Assembly (NCBI RefSeq): GCF_001885905.1 | Contig: NZ_JXKM01000002.1 | Location: 112,257 to 176,256 of the forward strand | Reading direction: 5' to 3' | DNA: 64,000 nucleotides | From: Enterococcus devriesei | GTDB taxonomy: Bacteria > Bacillota > Bacilli > Lactobacillales > Enterococcaceae | Part shown: one piece after another, positions 1 to 7,013 of the stretch | How the letters are laid out: each line of letters opens with the position of its first letter | How positions within the stretch are numbered: position 1 is the first letter of the stretch | Notes under the pieces: model-generated | What the model saw: only the letters and a program-made list of their open reading frames with translations | The model's database searches: none | What the model was told of the DNA's origin: nothing | Position numbers and translations under genes: made by a program

Positions 1-203
1 TAGTGACTGGCGGGAACGCAAATGAAACGATCCAGTTACCGAAAATGGATCGCTTAATCGGACAATTAGATTATGTCGATGTTATCGCAGGCGGCTTTGA
101 TGGCAGCTTGAAGGAAGATGGCACGATTGAAGTTGAAATCCAGGCAATTACCGGTGCGACGAATGAATTAGGGTTTAACAAAATGTCTGCTAAAGGCGTT
201 TAA
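1..203 (+). CDS. grdE: Glycine reductase component B, GrdE proprotein, C-terminal fragment
   Basis: This is the last 66 or so codons of an open frame that enters from the left edge. The tail ([18 protein letters not shown], then GGFDGS and [12 protein letters not shown]) resembles the C-terminus of GrdE, the proprotein that is cleaved to give the non-selenium subunits of the substrate-specific protein B of glycine reductase. Position supports this strongly: grdA and grdB follow directly, as in clostridial grd operons. The start, the cleavage site and most of the protein lie outside the window. Identification rests mainly on context, because the fragment is short. Confidence 0.8.
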   Translation, partial: VTGGNANETIQLPKMDRLIGQLDYVDVIAGGFDGSLKEDGTIEVEIQAITGATNELGFNKMSAKGV

Positions 204-217
204 TAAGATAAATAGGG

Positions 218-224
218 AGGAAAT
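218..224 (+). promoter_or_regulatory. Ribosome binding site of grdA
   Basis: A GGAGGAAA stretch lies a few bases before the ATG at 229. It fixes the grdA start at 229 and argues against the internal ATG at 379, which has no comparable site. Confidence 0.7.
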
Positions 225-228
225 ACTA

Positions 229-702
229 ATGACTTTAGATTTAAAAAATAAAAAAGTCTTAGTGATCGGCGACCGTGACGGGATTCCCGGACAAGCAATC
301 GAAGCTTGTATCGAGGGAACCGGGTCAGAAGTAATATTCTCATCCACAGAATGTTTCGTCTGAACGGCCGCTGGTGCAATGGACTTGGAAAATCAACGTA
401 GAGTAAATGAAGCAGCGGAAAACTTCGGCCCAGAGAACGTAGTCGTTCTGATTGGCGCGGCTGAAGGAGAAGCAGCAGGGTTAGCTGCCGAAACTGTGAC
501 GAACGGAGACCCTACGTATGCCGGTCCATTGACCAATAAACAGCTAGGATTAGCTGTATACCACGCAGTAGAGCCAGAATTTAAAGAAATTGTCGACCCA
601 GATGTTTTTGAAGAGCAAATTGGCATGATGGAAATGGTTTTAGATGTTGATGACATCATTGAAGAAGTTTCGGAAATGAGGAATCAATACGCCAAATATT
701 AA
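229..702 (+). CDS. grdA: Glycine reductase selenoprotein A (in-frame UGA = selenocysteine 45)
   Basis: Read through the in-frame TGA at 361-363, this gives a 157-residue protein, the usual size for GrdA. The UGA sits in the motif C42-F43-V44-U45-T-A-A-G-A, the redox motif of selenoprotein A, where Cys and Sec flank two residues. GrdA carries the carboxymethyl group from protein B to protein C and is re-reduced by thioredoxin. Sequence after the UGA continues in frame with typical GrdA content ([26 protein letters not shown]) to a TAA, so this is not a pseudogene. Function requires SelB and tRNA-Sec, which are not encoded in the window. Confidence 0.95.
361..363 (+). other. grdA: Selenocysteine UGA codon of grdA
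   Basis: TGA in frame at codon 45 between CFV and TAAGAMD, exactly the Sec position known for the GrdA family. Both flanks are coding in the same frame. Confidence 0.93.
383..399 (+). promoter_or_regulatory. Candidate bacterial SECIS hairpin in grdA
   Basis: A small hairpin can form 19 nt after the UGA: ACTTG (383-387) pairs with CAA plus GT across a single bulged C at 397. The apical loop GAAAAT begins with G about 24 nt after the UGA. Loop position and the leading G fit the loose bacterial SECIS model, but the stem is short. This is a hand-folded candidate only. Confidence 0.35.
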
Positions 703-715
703 TTAAAACAGCGGA

Positions 716-762
716 ACAAACTTTTTTCAGCCTTCGATCAATAGGCTGAAGAGCTCGTTTGT
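716..762 (+). other. Intercistronic stem-loop between grdA and grdB
   Basis: An outer stem, ACAAAC (716-721) with GTTTGT (757-762), encloses an inner stem, TTCAGCC (726-732) with GGCTGAA (744-750), around an 11-nt loop. No T-run follows, so it is not a normal terminator. It could stabilise or process the mRNA to set the GrdA to GrdB ratio (inference). Confidence 0.55.
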
Positions 763-795
763 GAAGCTAGACATCAACCAGTAAAGGAGCGTCTT

Positions 796-2097
796 ATGAC
801 TAAATTTAAAGTTGTTCACTACATCAACCAGTTTTATGCTGGGATTGGTGGTGAAGAAAAGGCGGACATCCAACCATTCTCAAAGGCCGAAGTAGTAGGA
901 CCAGGTCTTGCTTTTATGAATTCATTTGGCGAAGAGGCGGAGATCGTCGGCACCGTTGTGTGCGGCGACAGTTTCTTTAACGAGAACTTGGATAGTGCCA
1001 AAAAAGATGTACTGGAACGCATCAAACAATTTGAACCAGATATCGTAGTGGCGGGACCAGCCTTTAATGCCGGCAGATATGGCATCGCCTGTGGGGAAGT
1101 CGCGCAGGCGGTAATGACGGAGCTTGATATTCCAGCGGTAACGGGGATGTATGAAGAGAATCCCGGCGTTGAAATGTACAAGAAGGCAGCCTATATCACA
1201 CCGACAAGAAATAGTGCGGCCGGTATGCGTAAAGCGGTGCCGGTAATGGCGCGTCTTACGTTGAAATTGTTGAAAGGCGAAGCCGTTTCACCAGTCGCGG
1301 ACAATTACTTTGTTCGTTATCGCAAAAATTTTCAGGATGAAAAACGTGGCTCAGAACGAGCAGTTGAGATGCTGATTCGTAAGGTGAAAAACGAGGAATT
1401 CGCGACTGAATTTCCGATGCCTGAGTTTGATAATGTGGCACCAGCCGCGGCGATCAAGGATCTAACCAAAACGAAGATCGCGTTGGTGACGTCTGGTGGA
1501 ATTGTTCCCAAAGGCAATCCAGATCGAATTGAATCTAGTAGCGCGTCGAAGTATGGCATGTATTCCATCGAAAATGTTGATACATTGACAGCAGATTCTT
1601 ACGAAACGGCTCACGGCGGGTATGACCCTGTTTATGCCAACCAAGATCCAAACCGTGTATTGCCATTAGATATTGTTAGAGCAATGGAAAAAGAAGGCGT
1701 AATCGGCAGCCTACACAATTATTTCTATACAACGGTCGGCAATGGGACGGCTGTTGCCAACGCGAAGAAATATGCAGCTGAGATCGCGCAAAAATTATTA
1801 GCAGATGGTGTTGAAGCGGTTATTTTGACTTCCACCTGAGGAACCTGTACACGTTGCGGTGCAACGATGGTGAAAGAAATTGAAAAAACAGGTCTGCCTG
1901 TGGTTCATATTTGTACAGTAGTTCCAATCTCACAAACAGTCGGCGCGAATCGGATCGTTCCCGCGGTCGCGATTCCTCATCCATTAGGAAATCCAAGTCT
2001 GAGCTTGGCCGAAGAACAAAAACTTCGGCGGGGAATCGTTGAAAAAGCCCTAACGGCTATGACGACCGCGGTGGATGAGCAAACTGTATTTGAATAA
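796..2097 (+). CDS. grdB: Glycine reductase selenoprotein B subunit (in-frame UGA = selenocysteine 348)
   Basis: Reading through the TGA at 1837-1839 gives a 433-residue protein, matching the usual length of GrdB. The Sec motif is T-S-T-U348-G-T-C351-T-R-C354-G, the UxxCxxC arrangement of the family. The N-terminus VVHYINQFYAGIGGEEKAD is also typical. GrdB, with the GrdE-derived subunits, binds glycine through a Schiff base and attacks it with the selenolate, forming a carboxymethyl-selenoether passed to GrdA. RBS AAAGGAG lies 8 nt before the ATG. A naive caller stops at 1839 and restarts at 1867; both pieces belong to this gene. Confidence 0.95.
1837..1839 (+). other. grdB: Selenocysteine UGA codon of grdB
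   Basis: TGA in frame at codon 348 inside TSTUGTCTRCGAT, the conserved GrdB selenocysteine motif. The frame stays open and family-like on both sides. Confidence 0.94.
1852..1866 (+). promoter_or_regulatory. Bacterial SECIS hairpin in grdB
   Basis: A perfect 6-bp stem CGTTGC (1852-1857) / GCAACG (1861-1866) closes a GGT triloop. The loop starts 18 nt after the UGA and begins with GG. This fits the bacterial SECIS model of a short stem with G early in a small apical loop 16-37 nt past the UGA. Confidence 0.65.
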
Positions 2098-2102
2098 AGC
2101 GG

Positions 2103-2130
2103 ACTGCCTGAGTGGTTTCACTCAGGCGGT
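2103..2130 (+). other. Intercistronic hairpin between grdB and trxB
   Basis: A 12-bp stem (2103-2114 with 2119-2130, one G-T pair) closes a GTTT tetraloop. The core GCCTGAGTG / CACTCAGGC is perfect. No T-tract follows, so transcription probably continues; an mRNA-processing or stability element is more likely than a terminator. Confidence 0.65.
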
Positions 2131-2153
2131 TCATTGAGGAAAGGAGCAAAGCA

Positions 2154-3122
2154 ATGTACGATGTGATCATTATTGGTGGCGGACCGGCCGGCTTGACGGC
2201 TGCTATTTACAATGCCAGAGCCCGTTTGAAAGTGCTGCTTTTAGAGAAAACGAAGCTAGGAGGGCAGATCGTTTCCACCCACGAAATCGCCAATTTTCCA
2301 GGATCGATCAAAACGACAGAAGAAGAAACGTCAGGACCTGAACTAATCAAACGGATGGCAGAGCAAGCTGAGCAATTCGGAGCGGAAATTCAGCTGCGTA
2401 AAGAAGTTACTGAGTTAGAGCTAGCAGGCCAAGTCAAAAAAATTACTTGTAAAGATGGTAGCGTTTACGAATCTCACGCGGTGATTTGCGCCAACGGAGC
2501 TTTTCCTAGAGCAATCGGCTGTGAAGGCGAACAGGAACTAGCAGGAAAAGGGGTTTCTTATTGTGCGACTTGTGATGGCGCCTTTTTCGAGGACATGGAA
2601 GTCTTCGTGATCGGTGGTGGGAATTCCGCGGTGGAAGAAGCGATGTTTATTACTACCTTTGCCCGTAAAGTCACGATTATTCAAAATTTAAGTGAATTGA
2701 CTGCGGATGCGATCGCGATCGAACAAGTCAGAGCCAATGACAAGATCGATTATATTTTTGATTCGGTTGTGGAGCATATCGAAGGGGACGGCATGGTGGA
2801 AGCTATGACGATTCGCAATACGAAAACGGATCAACTGACACGTTTCGAAGCCGATGAAGAAGATGGTTTGTTTGGCATCTTTGTCTTTATTGGGAATGTC
2901 CCAAGCACTAAGCTTTATGAAGGGAAAATTCCATTGAATGAATACGGCTATATGATCACTGACGAAGCGATGGCGACACAAGTCGAGGGCGTTTTTGCGG
3001 CGGGTGATATGCGGCCGAAAGTATTGCGGCAAGTGGTCACAGCTACGGGAGATGGGGCGATCGCCGCCTTCTCAGCCCAGAAATACGTTGAGAAAATCAA
3101 AAGGGAGGTACCAGCAAGATGA
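2154..3122 (+). CDS. trxB: Thioredoxin reductase of the glycine reductase operon
   Basis: A 322-residue FAD/NAD(P)H flavoprotein. It shows the FAD-binding GGGPAGLTAA near the N-terminus, the redox pair C137-A-T-C140-D, the second Rossmann motif GGGNSAVEEA and a C-terminal GDMRP FAD site. It reduces the adjacent thioredoxin, which regenerates GrdA after each turnover. The start at 2154 follows an AGGAAAGGAG site; an upstream in-frame start at 2112 lies inside the hairpin and adds residues foreign to the family. Its stop overlaps the trxA start by four bases (ATGA), so the two are translationally coupled. The NAD(P)H-site basics are not standard to the eye, so cofactor preference is open. Confidence 0.93.
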   Translation: MYDVIIIGGGPAGLTAAIYNARARLKVLLLEKTKLGGQIVSTHEIANFPGSIKTTEEETSGPELIKRMAEQAEQFGAEIQLRKEVTELELAGQVKKITCKDGSVYESHAVICANGAFPRAIGCEGEQELAGKGVSYCATCDGAFFEDMEVFVIGGGNSAVEEAMFITTFARKVTIIQNLSELTADAIAIEQVRANDKIDYIFDSVVEHIEGDGMVEAMTIRNTKTDQLTRFEADEEDGLFGIFVFIGNVPSTKLYEGKIPLNEYGYMITDEAMATQVEGVFAAGDMRPKVLRQVVTATGDGAIAAFSAQKYVEKIKREVPAR

Positions 3123-3442
3123 TCGAATTAACTGTTGATAATTTTGGAGCAGAAGTATTAGAACAAGACATTCCAGTGTTGGTTGACTGGTGGGGAGAGA
3201 CTTGTGAGAATTGTCTAGCTTTGATGCCGGCTGTCGAAGAATTATATGAACAATACGGCGATCAAATCCGTTTCACGAAGTTTAATACGTCACAGAAAAA
3301 AGTTCGGCGTTTCTGTATCCAACATAAAATTTTAGGGCTTCCGGTGATTTCAATTTATCAGAATGGTGAAAAAATTGACGAGGTAGCAAAAGATGATTGT
3401 ACTAAAGAAGCTATCGAAGAAATGATCCAGAAATATGTTTAA
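3119..3442 (+). CDS. trxA: Divergent thioredoxin (CENC active site) of the grd operon
   Basis: A 107-residue thioredoxin fold protein. The active site reads WWGETC29-E-N-C32, not the canonical WCGPC, and the cis-proline segment LGLPVISIYQNG is present. Grd-linked thioredoxins are known to have atypical CxxC sites. With TrxB it would carry electrons from NAD(P)H to the oxidised Cys-Sec pair of GrdA. It overlaps trxB by ATGA and sits 12 nt upstream of grdC. The acidic CxxC insert suggests a redox potential or partner surface specialised for glycine reductase (inference). Confidence 0.9.
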   Translation: MIELTVDNFGAEVLEQDIPVLVDWWGETCENCLALMPAVEELYEQYGDQIRFTKFNTSQKKVRRFCIQHKILGLPVISIYQNGEKIDEVAKDDCTKEAIEEMIQKYV

Positions 3443-3454
3443 GGCGGGATACAG

Positions 3455-4990
3455 ATGAATTATTCGACTTTACGAGGGGCAAGTTATGTATTGATCCACA
3501 CGCCAGACATGATCGAGCATAATGGAACGACCCAAACGACGGAAAAAATCACTACGCCAGATAGTCCGTATTTAGCCAGTCTTTACGCCCATCTTCGCAG
3601 TTATGACGACGTGGTGAATTATGCGCCAAATCAGACATTCATCGGCAACTTGAGTTATGAAGCGTTAAAGGAGCTTCCTCAGCCTTGGGTTAGTGAAACT
3701 TATACCGGCAAGCGAGAAGGAAAATTCGGCGAGATTATGCCGGAATTGGAATTTTATGGGTTATTACAGCTGGTGGATGTTTTTGAACTGGTCCATTTGG
3801 AAGCACAGTTTGCGGAGAAAGTTCGTTCAGTGTTAAATGAGCATCCCTTATTTAAAGCCGATGCGGCAAAAATCAAAGACGGCAAAGACGTGACCTGGCT
3901 TCAGCAAGAACTTGACGAAAATAACGGAGAAGGCCTTTATTATGAACAGCAATTAGTTGGCTGTGTCAGTCCGGCCCATCAGATTGATGTGAATTTAAAT
4001 GCTCATGTGATGCTAGAAAATCTCGTCGTTAAAGCCAGCGGGGTATTGGCTTTGCGGCAATTGATCGCCAAGCAAGGAATTGATCCTAAAGAGATTGATT
4101 ATGTGATCGAATGCAGCGAGGAAGCTTGTGGCGATATGAACCAGCGAGGCGGCGGTAATTTCGCGAAATCGATTGCTGAATTATGTGGTTGTGAGCACGC
4201 AACAGGTTCGGACATTCGCAGTTTTTGTGCTGGGCCGACCCATGCCTTGATCACAGCGGCTTCTTTGGTGGCAGCAGGCACGCATAAAAATGTCGTTTTA
4301 GTTGCCGGCGGAGCGACAGCAAAATTAGGAATGAATGGCAAGTCTCATGTGGGGAAAGGCTTGCCGATTTTAGAAGATGTACTAGGCGGCTTCGCGGCGC
4401 TGATCAGTGAAAATGACGGAATTCATCCAATTTTACGTCACGATCTGACCGGTAAGCATGAGGTTGGTAGTGGCTCGAGTCCGCAAGCAGTGACCACTGC
4501 TTTAATAGGAAGTATCTTAGAAAAAGCGCAACTGACGATCAAAGACGTGGATGTTTATTCAGTTGAGATGCAAAACCCTGATATCACCAAACCTGCGGGC
4601 GCAGGCGATGTGCCATTGGCGAATCTTAAAATGATTGGCGCGATCGGTGTGCTGCGTAAGGATATCGAGAAAAAAGATCTGAAAGCTTTTGTTGACGAAA
4701 AGGCCTTAGTTGGCTGGGCCCCGACACAAGGACATATTCCTAGCGGCATTCCTTATCTCGGCTTTGCGACAGAAGATTTAGTAACTGGCAATAAAAAACG
4801 AGCAATGATCGTTGGTAAGGGGTCGCTTTTCTTAGGACGAATGACAAATCTGTTTGACGGAGTCTCGATCCTGATTGAGAAAAACAGCGGAAAAGTCAAC
4901 GAGGAGAATCAGCAGGATTTAGAAGCATCAGTCAAACGAGAAGTGGCGCAGGCGTTGAGAAGTTTCGCTGCCAATCTTTCAGTAGAATAG
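3455..4990 (+). CDS. grdC: Glycine reductase complex component C, subunit GrdC
   Basis: 511 residues, the normal size of the large (beta) subunit of protein C. The central part, with GGGNFAKSIAELCGCEHATGSD, FCAGPTHAL and VAGGATAKLG, is thiolase/FabH-like, which is the known relationship of GrdC. Protein C takes the carboxymethyl group from GrdA, releases a protein-bound acetyl thioester and phosphorolyses it to acetyl phosphate, which acetate kinase uses to make ATP. Weak RBS AAGGCGGGA lies before the ATG. It sits between trxA and grdD in the order seen in clostridial operons. Confidence 0.93.
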   Translation: MNYSTLRGASYVLIHTPDMIEHNGTTQTTEKITTPDSPYLASLYAHLRSYDDVVNYAPNQTFIGNLSYEALKELPQPWVSETYTGKREGKFGEIMPELEFYGLLQLVDVFELVHLEAQFAEKVRSVLNEHPLFKADAAKIKDGKDVTWLQQELDENNGEGLYYEQQLVGCVSPAHQIDVNLNAHVMLENLVVKASGVLALRQLIAKQGIDPKEIDYVIECSEEACGDMNQRGGGNFAKSIAELCGCEHATGSDIRSFCAGPTHALITAASLVAAGTHKNVVLVAGGATAKLGMNGKSHVGKGLPILEDVLGGFAALISENDGIHPILRHDLTGKHEVGSGSSPQAVTTALIGSILEKAQLTIKDVDVYSVEMQNPDITKPAGAGDVPLANLKMIGAIGVLRKDIEKKDLKAFVDEKALVGWAPTQGHIPSGIPYLGFATEDLVTGNKKRAMIVGKGSLFLGRMTNLFDGVSILIEKNSGKVNEENQQDLEASVKREVAQALRSFAANLSVE

Positions 4991-5001
4991 AGGTGAAATC
5001 A

Positions 5002-6159
5002 ATGTCTGATCAAGTAAAACAAACCGTAAAAAAAGTCTTTGAGGATCTAGCCACCAGTCTGGAAACCGGGCGAATGGAAGCAAGGATCAAGATCGGTTTA
5101 ACAATCGATGGCAGCGAACTAGGAATGGCGGTAATGAAGCAGGCGGCCTATGCTATTAAACAAAAGCAGCTCTTTGATCTGGTGTTGATTGGTAGCGATG
5201 TCGACTGGGCAAATGATTTTATCCATTATTCTACGACGGATTGTCAAAAAGAAGCAGCTGAGTTGATGGAGGAACTGCTGGACAATGGTGAGATCCAAGG
5301 CTGTGTGACCTTGCATTATAATTTTCCAATTGGTGTTTCGACGGTCGGAAAAGTACTCACTCCAGCTTTAGGTCGAGAGCTCTTTATCGCCACGACGACC
5401 GGAACGACTAGCGGTGCTCGCAATGAGGCGATGGTCCTGAATGCGATCAATGGTATTATTGCAGCGAAAGCCTGTGGCATCGAAAAACCGACTGTGGGCG
5501 TTTTAAATGTCGAAGGCGCTAAAACCGTTGAACGAGCGTTGACGACGTTGCACGAGAAGGGGTATGGGATAACTTTTGGAGAGAGTCAACGAGCAGATGG
5601 TGGCAATGTATTGCGAGGCAATGATTTGCTATTAGGCAGCGTGGATGTCGTTGTTTGTGATAGCTTGACCGGAAATATTTTAATGAAGCTTTTTTCTGCG
5701 TACACTAGCGGAGGTAACTACGAGACCTTAGGCGCCGGCTATGGCCCGGGGATCGGTCGCAAGTATGACCGCAATATTTGTATCATCTCACGAGCGAGTG
5801 GCGCCCCGGTAATTGCTAACGCATTGGAATACGCTTACGAATTAGCACGAGGGAAACTGGGGGTCATCAGCCAGCAGGAATATCAAACAGCGGATCAAGC
5901 AGGGCTTCAAGAACTATGTAATCGTTTGACTGCACCCACAAACAAAGAAACAAAAGAAATTGCAGCGCCGCCAAAGGAAATCGTTACTAGTGAGATAACC
6001 GGGATCGAGATCATGGAATTGGAGGAGGCAGTGAAAGTTTTGTGGGCGGCCAATATCTATGCCGAGAGTGGAATGGGGTGTACAGGACCGATCGTTTTGG
6101 TCAACCCTAAACAGTTAACTGCCGCACAGAATGAATTAAAAAATGCGAATTATCTCTAA
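5002..6159 (+). CDS. grdD: Glycine reductase complex component C, subunit GrdD
   Basis: 385 residues; the alpha subunit of protein C, related to the PlsX phosphate acyltransferase fold. The C-terminal motif AESGMGC-TGPIVLV places Cys360 where the family carries its acetyl-thioester cysteine (Cys359 in the studied anaerobe enzyme). It catalyses the last step, phosphorolysis to acetyl phosphate. The ATG at 5002 is about 7 nt after GAGGTG; a GTG at 4993 overlaps that site and is less likely. It is the last gene of the operon, followed by a terminator. Confidence 0.93.
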   Translation: MSDQVKQTVKKVFEDLATSLETGRMEARIKIGLTIDGSELGMAVMKQAAYAIKQKQLFDLVLIGSDVDWANDFIHYSTTDCQKEAAELMEELLDNGEIQGCVTLHYNFPIGVSTVGKVLTPALGRELFIATTTGTTSGARNEAMVLNAINGIIAAKACGIEKPTVGVLNVEGAKTVERALTTLHEKGYGITFGESQRADGGNVLRGNDLLLGSVDVVVCDSLTGNILMKLFSAYTSGGNYETLGAGYGPGIGRKYDRNICIISRASGAPVIANALEYAYELARGKLGVISQQEYQTADQAGLQELCNRLTAPTNKETKEIAAPPKEIVTSEITGIEIMELEEAVKVLWAANIYAESGMGCTGPIVLVNPKQLTAAQNELKNANYL

Positions 6160-6165
6160 ATCAGA

Positions 6166-6199
6166 CGGACAGCTTTCTAAAAGGCTGTCCGCTTATTTT
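6166..6199 (+). terminator. Rho-independent terminator of the grd operon
   Basis: CGGACAGC (6166-6173) pairs with GCTGTCCG (6184-6191), and the stem can extend inward through T-G and T-A pairs. The T-rich tail CTTATTTTC follows. It lies 7 nt after the grdD stop. Confidence 0.8.
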
Positions 6200-6370
6200 C
6201 GTTGAAAAATTATTAACAATTAGGATAATTTTTACTTATTATTATTTAATCATCAAGGGAAGACTGGCTAGTGAGGGCGTTGTATTTTCTTTCGTTTTTT
6301 AAAAGTTGTTGGTACGTTTTCAGCCGTTAAGCGCTGGGATTTTTGTTATACTGAAAAGGGGATGATTGTG

Positions 6371-6646
6371 ATGGATCAATTAAAAAATATCTGTTGCTAT
6401 GCACCCATGATGGTGTATGCAACACCAACAATTGAAGCAGAAGTAGATAAATTATGTTTGCAAATGGTTTCCCTTGCTGCCAGAGGCTGGAAGGCAGACC
6501 AGTTATATTATTATGCATTGGAGCACGGCAGTAAGATCCATGAGGCAGACTTAGTTATATCCGCAGATGTGAAAGGCTTAGTGATGATCTTTCGGTCTAA
6601 GCAAGAAAGACAGGAGCTGGAAGAAGCGGCCAGTGAATACGTTTGA
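6371..6646 (+). CDS. Small protein of unknown function
   Basis: A 91-residue cytoplasmic protein with no signal peptide or membrane segment and no motif I recognise. It reads MDQLKNICCYAPMMVYATP, then a helical middle and an acidic C-terminus (KQERQELEEAASEYV). The double Cys near the N-terminus is notable. An ATG at 6362 directly abuts the GGGG of the RBS, so the ATG at 6371 is preferred. A TATACT -10-like hexamer at 6347 lies very close, which would leave a very short leader. It stands alone between the grd terminator and the TPP riboswitch. Coding potential is moderate. Confidence 0.5.
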   Translation: MDQLKNICCYAPMMVYATPTIEAEVDKLCLQMVSLAARGWKADQLYYYALEHGSKIHEADLVISADVKGLVMIFRSKQERQELEEAASEYV

Positions 6647-6772
6647 ATTATACATAGTTAAAAATGTGCTGATAAATTTTATTTTCTACACTCCAATTGT
6701 CTGGCAATGAAAAATAATTTTGATGTCAGTCATGAAAAATTGAAATTTCAATCGTCTATCATAGGCCGCTGT

Positions 6773-6780
6773 GCTATACT
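6773..6780 (+). promoter_or_regulatory. Extended -10 promoter of the TPP riboswitch-tenA transcript
   Basis: GCTATACT preceded by TG (TG-C-TATACT, -10 at 6775-6780) lies about 16 nt before the riboswitch. No good -35 is visible at 17 nt, as expected for an extended -10 promoter. Confidence 0.5.
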
Positions 6781-6795
6781 TTTTTCAACTGAATG

Positions 6796-6871
6796 ACACG
6801 AGGGGTGCTTATTGAAGCTGAGATCATACCCATTGAACCTGATACAGTTAGGACTGGCGCAGGGAAAGTGT
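6796..6871 (+). ncRNA. TPP (THI-box) riboswitch
   Basis: Conserved TPP-aptamer blocks occur in order: GAGGGGTGC (6800-6808), GCTGAGA (6817-6823), ACCC, GAACCTGAT (6835-6843) and CTGGCGCAGGGAAA (6854-6867). The ends ACAC (6796-6799) and GTGT (6868-6871) form P1. The aptamer binds thiamine pyrophosphate and would lower expression of tenA, 140 nt downstream, when TPP is plentiful. A 74-codon frame over this region is an artefact of the aptamer. Confidence 0.93.
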
Positions 6872-6925
6872 GTTTTATTGACGATGCCCCCGGCCGCTTT
6901 TTTGTGGTCAGGTTTTCTATTGGTG

Positions 6926-6965
6926 AGGCCTCTTTTCATTTGGATCAATTGAAAGGAGGTCTTTT
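6926..6965 (+). terminator. Expression platform terminator of the TPP riboswitch
   Basis: A 13-bp stem, AGGCCTCTTTTCA (6926-6938) with 6950-6962 (two G-T pairs), has an 11-nt loop and is followed by TTTT. It lies between the aptamer and tenA. It would be the OFF-state terminator; its 3' arm also contains an AAAGGAGG sequence, so sequestering of a ribosome site is a second possibility. Confidence 0.65.
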
Positions 6966-7013
6966 GTTCGTACAAAAACGAGCTAGATTACAAAAGAGAA
7001 AGGAAAGAGTTGA

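Noticed and set aside
379..702. Separate 107-codon gene after a stop in grdA
   Set aside because: It is the C-terminal part of grdA after the selenocysteine UGA at 361; no ribosome site and family sequence continues across the UGA.
1867..2097. Separate 76-codon gene after grdB
   Set aside because: C-terminal part of grdB beyond the selenocysteine UGA at 1837, same frame.
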